This document shows positions 26,633 to 35,476 of a stretch of 36,900 bases of DNA, piece after piece; positions within the stretch are counted from its first letter, which is position 1, and each line of letters starts with the position of its first letter. The notes below the pieces were generated by a model. That model saw only the letters and a program-made list of their open reading frames with translations. It did not search any database and was not told the DNA's origin. A program made the translations under genes and the position numbers. This DNA is from Nitrososphaerota archaeon (GTDB taxonomy: Archaea > Thermoproteota > Nitrososphaeria > Nitrososphaerales > Gagatemarchaeaceae): assembly GCA_027886975.1 (NCBI GenBank), contig JAPCJK010000007.1, positions 1-36,900 on the forward strand. The letters are read 5' to 3'.

Positions 26633-27391
26633 TCATGGGTTACTTAGCAAGCCGCCATAGACATCGAGTGTAGCGACACCCGCCGCCGACGGAGAATCAG
26701 CTTTGATTTCGGCAGCGTTGAGGAGGAAATCTACCTTGGGGATGTTCGTAGTCATTGTTTTGACTAATTTTCCGTCGATATAGAAGTCCACCTGCTGTCC
26801 GGGGACCACGATGACTATCTTGAATGTGTGAGGGGCGGTTGAATTCCAACTCACAAGGGCGAAACCCTTCACGCCGTTCGTTATCACGGCGACCTCCTGA
26901 ACGCCTCCTTTCATCTCGAATTCTATCGCGTTTGTTCCTCCCGGAGAGTTCTCAAGCACCATCGGCCAGATCGTATGGTACTTGTCGGTCGCTATGTGGT
27001 TGGCCACCGCGCTCCATGAAACGGAATTACCCGGAATGGTGGCGTTGAATGACTTGGAAGCGAGCGCGGCCTCGACGCCGCTATTTGCGTCCGTCTCCGT
27101 CAGGCGCAGGTAAGTCAATCCGTCTTTTCTCTCACCATAGGAAGCGAGCGCGGTCCCCCAGGTTCGCAACACAATCGAGGGGTAGCCCTGTCGGAGCGCG
27201 CTAATGGTGTCCAATTCGCCTTGAAGCGAGCTAATGTTTGCTTGGAGTCGCGATATTTGGGAGTTCAGCCTGGCGTTTTCCTGCTGGAGTTGGCTGCTTA
27301 CGGTATAGGTGTAGTACGCGATTCCTCCGACTGCTAGGATGACCACCAGTACCATTCCTAATACCCGGGATCTGGCGGCGGTGGTTGCCAA
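26633..27391 (-). CDS. TM-anchored coiled coil followed by lectin-like beta-sandwich domain
   Basis: N-terminal TM, QLQQENARLNSQISRLQANISSLQGELD coiled coil, then HTFKIVIVVPGQQVDFYIDGKLVKTMTTNIP. Confidence 0.6.
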   Translation of the reverse strand: MATTAARSRVLGMVLVVILAVGGIAYYTYTVSSQLQQENARLNSQISRLQANISSLQGELDTISALRQGYPSIVLRTWGTALASYGERKDGLTYLRLTETDANSGVEAALASKSFNATIPGNSVSWSAVANHIATDKYHTIWPMVLENSPGGTNAIEFEMKGGVQEVAVITNGVKGFALVSWNSTAPHTFKIVIVVPGQQVDFYIDGKLVKTMTTNIPKVDFLLNAAEIKADSPSAAGVATLDVYGGLLSNP

Positions 27392-27425
27392 GGCTCACAC
27401 TGTCACCTTGGGTTTTTGGCCGGTT

Positions 27426-27461
27426 ATACTAAAGGTATCTACCATACTAAAGGTATCTACC
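27426..27461. repeat. Two perfect tandem copies of an 18-bp unit (ATACTAAAGGTATCTACC)
   Basis: 27426..27443 and 27444..27461 identical; unit contains the inverted repeat ATAC-N5-GTAT. Confidence 0.95.
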
Positions 27462-27502
27462 AGTAACAGAATATACCTAACCCTGCAAGCAGGGTAGACC
27501 CT

Positions 27503-28147
27503 GTGTTTTCTCCGGTGCCACTGCTGCTAGCCGCGGCTTCAGTGGGAATCCTCCACATGTCCGCTCCCGACCATTGGGCGACATTGATCATACTGGGGCG
27601 CGTCTCAAAGTGGAATCGGACTCGTCTGATGGGGGTGGGCGTTATGACTGCCGTAGGGCATGTGGCCCTCTCTGTTTTGCTTGGATTCATCATTGTAGAA
27701 GTCGGGATTGCCGTCTCGCGGCAGGCATCCCTCTACATCACTGAGGGAACCGGGGTGATAATGGTCGTAGGTGGACTGATCTACGGAACGAAGGAGTTGA
27801 TGTCCAACAAGAGTGAAGATTGCGAACGGGAGGTCCTTGAGGGAGTCTCGAAGAGGGAGGGAAACATTGGAAGGCGTTTCCGTTATTTTGCAGTCCTAGG
27901 GGCTGCGCTTTCACCTGACCTGAGCATCCTGCCCATCTTCCTTCTGGCCGCGCCTATTGGTCTGGCTTTCGCGTTTGACACCGCCGTCGTGTTTGCGGTC
28001 GCCTCAGTCTTGGCTTTGCTAGTATTCCTGCTCCTTGGTTCGGCTGGTCTGGCCAAGGCCTTCGAAAGAATCCCGCCCAAGTACAACGACTCGTTGGTAG
28101 GGTTTGTGATTGCAGTCGTCGGTCTCTACATACTTCTCGCGGCTTGA
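27503..28147 (+). CDS. NiCoT/RcnA/UreH-like transition-metal transporter family protein
   Basis: GILHMSAPDHWATLIILGR resembles the HX4DH signature in TM helix 2; multi-pass; SPDLSILPIFLLAA. Confidence 0.65.
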   Translation: MFSPVPLLLAAASVGILHMSAPDHWATLIILGRVSKWNRTRLMGVGVMTAVGHVALSVLLGFIIVEVGIAVSRQASLYITEGTGVIMVVGGLIYGTKELMSNKSEDCEREVLEGVSKREGNIGRRFRYFAVLGAALSPDLSILPIFLLAAPIGLAFAFDTAVVFAVASVLALLVFLLLGSAGLAKAFERIPPKYNDSLVGFVIAVVGLYILLAA

Positions 28148-28235
28148 GGCCCTCATGCAGACTTTGAGAGAGAAACGTCTATAACGCTGCTCTCATCTCA
28201 TTTCTTCTAACTCCACAAAGATCTGTCTCTCCAAA

Positions 28236-29018
28236 ATGCCCCAGATTTCCCCTTCATCATCAGTCATGAAGTTCCTCTTAGGCAAGAAATACATTAGGGT
28301 CATTGGGAAGAAAATATTTAGGACGTACGAGGCCCTTCTCCCAGATGGTAATTACTTACTTATTTGGTCGGATTATGAGAATTCAATGAAAAGCTGGTGG
28401 AATGTAGAGGAAATCTATGTAGACCGAATCTACGAAAAGAAATTCAGTCCTCATCCTGGAGACATTATTCTAGATGTTGGGGCAAACATAGGAATCTTCA
28501 CACTGAAAGCCTCAAAGCAAGTAGGTGCTTTAGGCAAAGTGGTATCATTTGAACCAGCGCCTAACAACTACTCTGTATTAGATCACAACGTTAAGAGAAA
28601 TCATCTTACCAACGTGAAGACGTTCCCCTACGCAATTTCGGACAAAGAAGAAGGCTCGCGCCCTTTTCGTGTTTACTCTGATCACTTGAAGAACTCTTTC
28701 TTCGAGAGAGAGGATGGGGGAAAAATGACGAGTTGCGTGAGAGTAACTATTGCCACAATCGACAGCATGGTCGCAAGTTTGAATCTTGACCATGTGAATT
28801 TTATCAAGATTGATGTCGAGGGAGCAGACGCCGAAGTAATCCGCGGAGCCAAGAACACTTTGGATCACTTTCACCCTGCAATTGCGATGGAGTGTCACAA
28901 TTGGAGCCCAGGCTCATTGGGAATTGATGAGATACTGAAGAGTGCGGGATACGCCATAGACGTGAAAGAGTCAGGACCAGATCGTCGCATGGTCTATGCA
29001 ACAGAAGCACGAAAGTAG
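28236..29018 (+). CDS. FkbM-family methyltransferase
   Basis: GDIILDVGANIGIFTLKASKQVGALGKVVSFEPAPNNYSVLDHNV...FIKIDVEGADAEVIRGA. Confidence 0.92.
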   Translation: MPQISPSSSVMKFLLGKKYIRVIGKKIFRTYEALLPDGNYLLIWSDYENSMKSWWNVEEIYVDRIYEKKFSPHPGDIILDVGANIGIFTLKASKQVGALGKVVSFEPAPNNYSVLDHNVKRNHLTNVKTFPYAISDKEEGSRPFRVYSDHLKNSFFEREDGGKMTSCVRVTIATIDSMVASLNLDHVNFIKIDVEGADAEVIRGAKNTLDHFHPAIAMECHNWSPGSLGIDEILKSAGYAIDVKESGPDRRMVYATEARK

Positions 29019-29446
29019 AGTAGGCCGCTTTCTACGATAAACTCTTGTCCAAGTGGGATAGTCTGCGAGACAATCTGCGTAACCTTGGAGTTCTTCGGCG
29101 TAAAAAGTCCATTCATTCGTCAGACAGCATTAGGCTTGCGAAAACCAAAATACGGAGTGTTTGCGCTTTAACGACTTGCAACTTTGGGAAGGACAGTTTA
29201 CTTCGAAGGAGTTCTGCGATTCTAGGCTAAGCAAGTTAAGAAATGGGGGCAGTTCCGCTTCGCGCCGATAGACCAAAGGATTAACGAACCGAAAAATGAG
29301 AATTACGATCACTGCGACCGTCGCCAAGAACACCCAGCTTTGCCTCGTCTTTCCGAAGACGTAGACGCTGTTGTTGTAATCATACTCTCAAGGAATATGG
29401 TTCGTTGAAGAAACTGGCGGTCTCAGTCTGTGTCTGTAAAGTCGAC

Positions 29447-29845
29447 CTATCTTTCAGCTACCTGAGTCGGTTTGAGGTATACTCTTCGGTATACCCAGGA
29501 ATTCCCGAACCTCTCACGCTTGATGTACTGCTTGTCAGCTAGGCGGGCGAGGTAGGTAGAGATCGTGCTGAGCTTGACAGGCTGGCTGTACTTGTCCTCG
29601 AATTCGCGGGCGACGTCGGACGATGAGAAGTCTCCTGCTGCAAACGTGGTTTCCAAAAGCGTCTGCACCTTGCCGAAGAAGGTCCCTTCGTCGGGGGCGT
29701 GGGGCGTGTGCTCCAATGACTGGTCCATCATTTCAAGCGCGTCCATGGTCTTCATCAGATCGTTGCGGGACACAGGGCCTTCTACTATGTGGAAACTCTT
29801 GCGCCCGTGTTCGTCTTCCAGCTCGAACTTCACCCGCTTCAGCAA
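29447..29845 (-). CDS. wHTH-domain protein adjacent to the ORB cluster
   Basis: DFSSSDVAREFEDKYSQPVKLSTISTYLARLADKQYIKRERFGNSWVYR. Confidence 0.6.
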   Translation of the reverse strand: MLKRVKFELEDEHGRKSFHIVEGPVSRNDLMKTMDALEMMDQSLEHTPHAPDEGTFFGKVQTLLETTFAAGDFSSSDVAREFEDKYSQPVKLSTISTYLARLADKQYIKRERFGNSWVYRRVYLKPTQVAER

Positions 29846-30000
29846 GTCAACTACTGCCCGTGGGTCCTGAAGCCCCGATAAATCCCGTCATGGTGTGAAC
29901 TTGTGAACAAGCCAGTGAGTTTGTTTGACGTCGTATTGATAGCGTACAGACCGTTCACTAGGGTTCACTCGGTCTCCTTTCAGCAGGGGTGTATAGTGGC

Positions 30001-30023
30001 TCCAATGGAAACAAAGGGGTCGG
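30001..30023 (+). repeat. ORB-like element 1
   Basis: TCCAATGGAAACAAAGGGGTCGG. Confidence 0.75.
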
Positions 30024-30058
30024 AATCGGGTGTTTTGCTGCTTTTGGGGTCGGAGTAG

Positions 30059-30080
30059 TTCCAGTGGAAATAGTGGGGTC
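30059..30080 (+). repeat. ORB-like element 2
   Basis: TTCCAGTGGAAATAGTGGGGTC. Confidence 0.75.
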
Positions 30081-30133
30081 CCCCTTTGGGGCTAGGTGAG
30101 GTATCCGTTCACTGGTCTTCACAATCGAACCCC

Positions 30134-30153
30134 CACCCCAGGCCTTCCACTGC
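30134..30153 (-). repeat. ORB-like element 3 (inverted)
   Basis: Minus-strand reading GCAGTGGAAGGCCTGGGGTGG. Confidence 0.6.
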
Positions 30154-30366
30154 AGCCTGTTTCCCCTTTAGATCCCGCACACTGTGAGTGTTTCTCCAAC
30201 AATCCGTGACCCACCTTAGACCCCAAGGCATATCCAATCCAAACCGCCTACCGAGAACGGGCTTCTTTACTTACGTAAGACTAACTGTTGCCTAAGGGTT
30301 TCTTGGAGTGGAATAACAGGAAAGGCAGGGGTGGGGCCGTTGGGTTGAACTCTGGTCTCTTCAATT

Positions 30367-30696
30367 CTAACCGGATCCGCTTCCCTCCAGCTCAACGAGG
30401 ACCGACTCTCCTTCTCTTCTAACTGGATAGGTCCTGACCTGCAGAGGAGGTATCACTTCGAAGGACCCTGTCCGTACGTCGTACGTCCAACCATGCCAGG
30501 GACATGTGACATTGTAGCCCTCGAGCTCTCCCTCTCCCAGTGGGCCTCCCCGGTGCAGGCACGAGTTGTCGAGGGCGAAGAACTCGTCTTTGATTCTGAA
30601 GATGGCCAACATCAATCCTTCAACCCTGACGATTTTGCCCTTCCCATCTTCGATTTCTTTGGCGTCGGCAACTTTGACGATCCTGCTCAAAGGCAA
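30367..30696 (-). CDS. Rieske [2Fe-2S] ferredoxin-like protein
   Basis: CLHRGGPL...CPWHGWTYDVRTG. Confidence 0.93.
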   Translation of the reverse strand: MPLSRIVKVADAKEIEDGKGKIVRVEGLMLAIFRIKDEFFALDNSCLHRGGPLGEGELEGYNVTCPWHGWTYDVRTGSFEVIPPLQVRTYPVRREGESVLVELEGSGSG

Positions 30697-30699
30697 TCC

Positions 30700-31344
30700 T
30701 CAGGTTAGGGTATGCTTCCCGCTGACTTCGATTGGTTCTTGAGGCTCAGGATGGGTGTGCTTCTCCGACTCCAAGAGTAACCATTCTTCTAGGGCGTCGA
30801 CTTGCCTGCTCTCTGCCCCAATGGCGCCCAGCTCCTTCTTGATGAGCCGAACGGCTACCAGGATCACACGCTCTATGTGATCGACCTGGGTCTCTGTCGC
30901 ATGTCGCGGGTGGATTTCCATGACGTACTGCATATCTTCCTCGAGATGCTCTATCTGAGCTATGATGCTGGCTGTGGTATGCTCGACCTCGACCGTTAGG
31001 ACATTGTTGTAAACACCGAGCAACATCTCCAAGTCTGACTGGAAAGATTTCAGTCTGGAAGCGTAAATCTCCGCGACCTCCCGCGGCATGGCCTTCTTCT
31101 CTTCCATCGACGTTCGCACGTCTATGGCCAGGGTTATCAAGAACGTCGTCAGTGATCCTACGCCCAGCTTAGACTTCAACCTCTCCTTGGCGGTGACTTC
31201 TATCGGCTTCAACCTGTTCCGCTCATTCCGCTCAACTATCCGGTCGACTACAAGGTATGTCACAGGCAGAGTCACCAAGAGCCCTATCAGGGCCGCAATG
31301 ACGCTGAGCTCGACATCATCCAGAGTTATTGGCAACGGGACCAA
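30700..31344 (-). CDS. Membrane-anchored protein with helical cytoplasmic domain
   Basis: TM segment ELSVIAALIGLLVTLPVTYLVVDRIVERNERN; helical remainder. Confidence 0.55.
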   Translation of the reverse strand: MVPLPITLDDVELSVIAALIGLLVTLPVTYLVVDRIVERNERNRLKPIEVTAKERLKSKLGVGSLTTFLITLAIDVRTSMEEKKAMPREVAEIYASRLKSFQSDLEMLLGVYNNVLTVEVEHTTASIIAQIEHLEEDMQYVMEIHPRHATETQVDHIERVILVAVRLIKKELGAIGAESRQVDALEEWLLLESEKHTHPEPQEPIEVSGKHTLT

Positions 31345-31363
31345 GGGAGAGCTTCGGCTGTGA

Positions 31364-31972
31364 TTAACCTATGTCTGATTGGTCGCCACGACGTCGATGC
31401 AACCAGATGCCAACCACGCTGACGGACGCGCCCAGCATCAAAACAACCAGCCCTATTATCACACGGTCGAAGGCCAGAGGCAACGCGGACAGCGCCGCGA
31501 TGCCGATTCCTAGATAGACGACTCTTTCCCCCTTTCCCAGCCGGAACAATTCATCCCTGAGCTGCTCCCAGTAACGGATCGCGAGGAACACCATGATAGC
31601 GACACCAAAGCCGACCACGAAGATGACATATGTCAATTCAGAACGGTAGTCACCGAAAGTCAACAGGAGGCCAGTTTCGTCCCCTATCAGCCCAAGTCCC
31701 AAGCCGAAGATTACGGCGTAAGCCCTATCATGTTCGGGCCTGTTCGAAGCGATCCCCAGCCACCCTGCCACGACCAGCATCAAAAGCCCATACCAGAAAT
31801 GGTGGAAGTGAATCCCCGACGATTGGACGACGACACTTGGGTATATCGTGGCGAAGATTCTGGCAGCGGAGAAGCCAACGACGAAGAAGAACAACGCGAG
31901 GAAGGCCAAACCTTGGGCCGAGCTTTTCGCGACTCGAGGTTGAACCTTCGATGGTCTCTGGGAACTCATTTG
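31364..31972 (-). CDS. Multi-pass membrane protein
   Basis: Start MQMSSQRPSKVQPRVAKSS within ORF 31364..32272; GIHFHHFWYGLLML; multiple TMs. The longer ORF start is antisense to polC. Confidence 0.6.
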   Translation of the reverse strand, partial: QMSSQRPSKVQPRVAKSSAQGLAFLALFFFVVGFSAARIFATIYPSVVVQSSGIHFHHFWYGLLMLVVAGWLGIASNRPEHDRAYAVIFGLGLGLIGDETGLLLTFGDYRSELTYVIFVVGFGVAIMVFLAIRYWEQLRDELFRLGKGERVVYLGIGIAALSALPLAFDRVIIGLVVLMLGASVSVVGIWLHRRRGDQSDIG

Positions 31973-32011
31973 CATAGACCTTAATTCCCTCTTACGGAGC
32001 GACGCCTCCAA

Positions 32012-35000
32012 ATGTCTTTTTCCGCCGACCTCGCGTGGGACCGAGTCAAGACACTCGCCCCATTCCCGGCGCGGCTCGACCAATACTACCAGGACATACT
32101 TTCGCAATACGAAGCCGCACACAGGACCGCATCGCTCGCCAGGTCCAAGGGCCTCGACCCACGTGACGTCGTCGAGAGCAAGACGGTCTTCGACCTGGCA
32201 GACAGGGTAAACCAGATGCTCCGCCTCGACCAGTTCGAGGGCCTTGTCGGCAGGCTCCGCGAGCTCCTTCACACCACGTCGAAGGAACGAGCGGCGCTCA
32301 CGATCTCACAGGAGATAGCCCTGGGAAAATTCGGCGCCCTTGAGAGGCACGAGGCCCTGAGCTACGGGATCAGAGCTGGTCTCGCGGTGATGACCGACGG
32401 TGTGACCGTGGCCCCACTCGAAGGAATCTCTGGTGTTACGATAAAGCAGAACGACGACAACAGCGACTACGTCTCCGTCTCATACGCGGGCCCCATGCGC
32501 TCTGCCGGGGGCACAGAGGCCGCGTTCTCCCTGGTCATAGCAGACCTGACCGCCAAAAAGCTCGGCCTGAGCAACTACAGGGCCCGGCCGGAGGAGATCG
32601 ACAGGTTCGCCGAAGAGGTCAGAATCTACGAACGCGACGTCGGCAACTTCCAGTACAAGGTGACCGACGACGACATCAGGCGCGCCATCTCCAACCTCCC
32701 GGTGGAAATCGACGGCATCGAGACCGACCCCATTGAAGTCGTCGTTCACAGGAACCTGAAGCGGGTCTCCACCGACAGACTCAGGGGCGGCGCGCTCCGA
32801 GTATTGAACGACGGCGTCATCGGCCGGGCAAACAAACTTTCGAAGAAGCTGGCGAGCCTGAGCATATCGGGGTGGGAGTTCCTCGACCAGCTCAAGGGGG
32901 CCACCCAACAGACCACCAACGAGACGGAAAAGGCAGGGGCCCACTTCGAGGATGTCATCTCCGGGCGGGCAGTGCTCTCCATGCCAAGGAGCAAGGGCGG
33001 CTTCAGGCTGAGATACGGCAGGTCCATGAACACCGGTCTTTCGACGATAGGGATCCACCCGGCCGTTGCAAGCTTGCTCGACTACCCAGTGGTGACAGGC
33101 ACCCAGGTGAAAGTCGACATGCCGGGGAAGGCCGCCACCATCGCATTCGTGGACTCAATCGAAGGGCCCACAATACTAACCAAGGACGGGAGTCTGATGA
33201 GGATATCCACGGTCGCCGACGCAGAATCGATTCACGACCAACTCGATAAGATCGTAGACCTCGGGGACGTCCTAATCAGCTACGGTGACTTCCTCGAAAA
33301 CAACAAGGCCCTCCCGCCCTCGCCTTACGTACCCGAATGGTGGGTCCAAGACTTCGCCAAAGCGCTGGCAGGGACCCGCGGGGCCTCGGAGGTACTGGCC
33401 ATAGCCGGGGTCACCCACGAGAGGGCCTTACAGCTTGTAGCTTCTCCTGCCACAATACCATCAGCGGCCGAAGCCATCGCCATCTCTCAATCGCTTGGAA
33501 TCCCATTTCACCCATCGCATTCACCGAGGTTCGACCGGGTCAGCCCCAACGAAATCGCAGAGCTGAGGAAGAATTCGAGAATCGAGGGGACAGACGTCGT
33601 CGTAGACGTCAGGTCGAACCAGGCGCGATGGATCCTCAACGCATGCCTGATCGAACACAGAATTGAAGGAGACTCGGCTATAGTCATCGGTGACCCGGCC
33701 CTGGTCCTAAGGACCCTCCTGAGACTCAACGAGCCCGAGGTGGTCCTCCCTCCGGACGAACCTGATTACATCAGGAATCTGACTGGGATTCAACTAGGGC
33801 GCTTGAGCACCACGACAATAGGCGTCAGGGTCGGGAGGCCGGAGAAGGCCATGGTTAGACGTCTGAAACCTCCAGTCCACACGCTTTTCCCTGTGGGCCT
33901 GGCAGCTGGACCATCACGCGACGTCTTCGTCGCCTCGAAGGAGGGGAGCGTCGAGGTCGAGGTTGCCAACCTCTACTGTCCCGAATGCGAGAAGAGGCGC
34001 CTGGGCTCCAAGTGCGAAATCTGCGGCGCGGCTACGGTCCCGTACAAGTCCTGCCCCAGGTGTGGCACTACCACCCAGGAGGAGGCATGCCCCAATTGCA
34101 AAACCAAGACCACGCCGTTTTCCAAGATGGACTTCGACTTCGCCGCGAAGCTCAACGACATCAGGAAAAGGATCCCCCACAACCAGGCCAAGGCAGTCAA
34201 AGGGGTCCGAGGCCTGATGAGCGTCTCGAAGATGCCCGAACCACTCGAGAAGGGGGTCATCAGGAGCAGACACGACGTCTATGTCTACAAGGATGGGACG
34301 CTCAGGATAGACGCAACGAACGCACCCCTGACCCACTTTAGGCCTCGGGACGTCAAGGCTGACATACAAACGCTGATCCGTCTCGGATATTCTCAGGACA
34401 ACGAGGGCCTCCCTCTCCAGAGGGACGACCAGATACTCGAGCTGAAGCCCCAGGACATAATCGTCCCGGTCGACATCGCCGGAGACCTCGTCAGAATGGC
34501 ACAGTGGGTCGACGACGAACTTCAGAGCCTCTACGGCCTGAAGCCATTCTACAACGTCAATGGGCCTTCAGACCTGATGGGCAAGCTTGTCATCGGCCTC
34601 GCCCCTCACACCTCCGTTGGTGTCGCCGGCAGGCTCGTAGGTTTCTCAACCGCCCAGGTCTGTTTCGCCAACCCCTACTGGCACGCGGCGAAGAGGCGCG
34701 ACTGTGACGGGGACGGGGACTCGATACTCATGTTGGTGGACGCCCTGCTCAACTTCTCACTGGAGTACATACCGCACCAGATTGGGGGCCTGATGGACAC
34801 CCCGCTCTTGGTCCAGCCCATCCTTCTTCCATCGGAGGTGGACGAGCAGGCGCACAACTTCGACATCGCTTCCTTCTATCCTCTAGAGTTCTTCGAGAAG
34901 ACGCAAACCAATCCTGCCGCGGCTTCCCTCGCCGGCCTGATCGAGCGCATCGGGGACAGGCTGGAGGACGAGGACCAGTTCTACGGCTATGGGTTCACAC

Positions 35001-35476
35001 ATATGGCCAGCGCCCTGACCCTCAGGCGTTCTAGGGGTGCCTACTCGACCCTTCGCACCCTGAACGAAAAGATTTCGAAGCAGATCGAAGTGGCTTCGAA
35101 GATAAGTGCGGTGTCCACCAAGGAAGTGGTCGAATCCATCATCAGGACGCATTTGATCAGGGACATAATGGGGAACGCCAAGAAGTACGCGACCCAATCG
35201 TTCAAGTGCAAAAAGTGCGGATTGACCATGCGCAGGCCTCCCCTTGCATGGAAATGTCCCAATTGCATGGGAGACATCAGAGTGACTCTCACAAGGGCCT
35301 CAGTGGAAAAGTATCTCTACATCGCCCAAAGGCTCGCTCGAGATTATGACGTCGACCCCTACCTGAGGTCCAGGTTAGACATGCTCCAGAGGGAGCTTGA
35401 CCAACTCTTCCAGGGCCCGAGGAGGGCCGACCAGCTCGAACTGACTGACTTTCTGAAGCCGACCCTAGTTGAATGA
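32012..35476 (+). CDS. polC: DNA polymerase II (PolD) large subunit DP2
   Basis: NVNGPSDLMGKLVIGLAPHTSVGVAGRLVGFS, RRDCDGDGDSILMLVD active site, zinc fingers CPECEKRRLGSKCEICG...CPRCG...CPNC; no intein seen. Confidence 0.97.
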   Translation: MSFSADLAWDRVKTLAPFPARLDQYYQDILSQYEAAHRTASLARSKGLDPRDVVESKTVFDLADRVNQMLRLDQFEGLVGRLRELLHTTSKERAALTISQEIALGKFGALERHEALSYGIRAGLAVMTDGVTVAPLEGISGVTIKQNDDNSDYVSVSYAGPMRSAGGTEAAFSLVIADLTAKKLGLSNYRARPEEIDRFAEEVRIYERDVGNFQYKVTDDDIRRAISNLPVEIDGIETDPIEVVVHRNLKRVSTDRLRGGALRVLNDGVIGRANKLSKKLASLSISGWEFLDQLKGATQQTTNETEKAGAHFEDVISGRAVLSMPRSKGGFRLRYGRSMNTGLSTIGIHPAVASLLDYPVVTGTQVKVDMPGKAATIAFVDSIEGPTILTKDGSLMRISTVADAESIHDQLDKIVDLGDVLISYGDFLENNKALPPSPYVPEWWVQDFAKALAGTRGASEVLAIAGVTHERALQLVASPATIPSAAEAIAISQSLGIPFHPSHSPRFDRVSPNEIAELRKNSRIEGTDVVVDVRSNQARWILNACLIEHRIEGDSAIVIGDPALVLRTLLRLNEPEVVLPPDEPDYIRNLTGIQLGRLSTTTIGVRVGRPEKAMVRRLKPPVHTLFPVGLAAGPSRDVFVASKEGSVEVEVANLYCPECEKRRLGSKCEICGAATVPYKSCPRCGTTTQEEACPNCKTKTTPFSKMDFDFAAKLNDIRKRIPHNQAKAVKGVRGLMSVSKMPEPLEKGVIRSRHDVYVYKDGTLRIDATNAPLTHFRPRDVKADIQTLIRLGYSQDNEGLPLQRDDQILELKPQDIIVPVDIAGDLVRMAQWVDDELQSLYGLKPFYNVNGPSDLMGKLVIGLAPHTSVGVAGRLVGFSTAQVCFANPYWHAAKRRDCDGDGDSILMLVDALLNFSLEYIPHQIGGLMDTPLLVQPILLPSEVDEQAHNFDIASFYPLEFFEKTQTNPAAASLAGLIERIGDRLEDEDQFYGYGFTHMASALTLRRSRGAYSTLRTLNEKISKQIEVASKISAVSTKEVVESIIRTHLIRDIMGNAKKYATQSFKCKKCGLTMRRPPLAWKCPNCMGDIRVTLTRASVEKYLYIAQRLARDYDVDPYLRSRLDMLQRELDQLFQGPRRADQLELTDFLKPTLVE

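Larger units (their letters stand above)
29880..30340. promoter_or_regulatory. Candidate chromosomal replication origin with ORB repeats
   Basis: Non-coding gap 29846..30366 with two direct and one inverted ORB-like elements, each with G-string, plus GTGAAC/GTTCAC repeats. Confidence 0.72.

Noticed and set aside
32480-33058. 192-aa minus-strand ORF antisense to polC
   Set aside because: Entirely inside DP2 with no family-like motif; shadow ORF.
32012-35476. Possible intein in polC
   Set aside because: DP2 is a common site for inteins, but the protein is continuous through NVNGPSDLMG...DCDGDGD and no splicing or LAGLIDADG motifs interrupt it.
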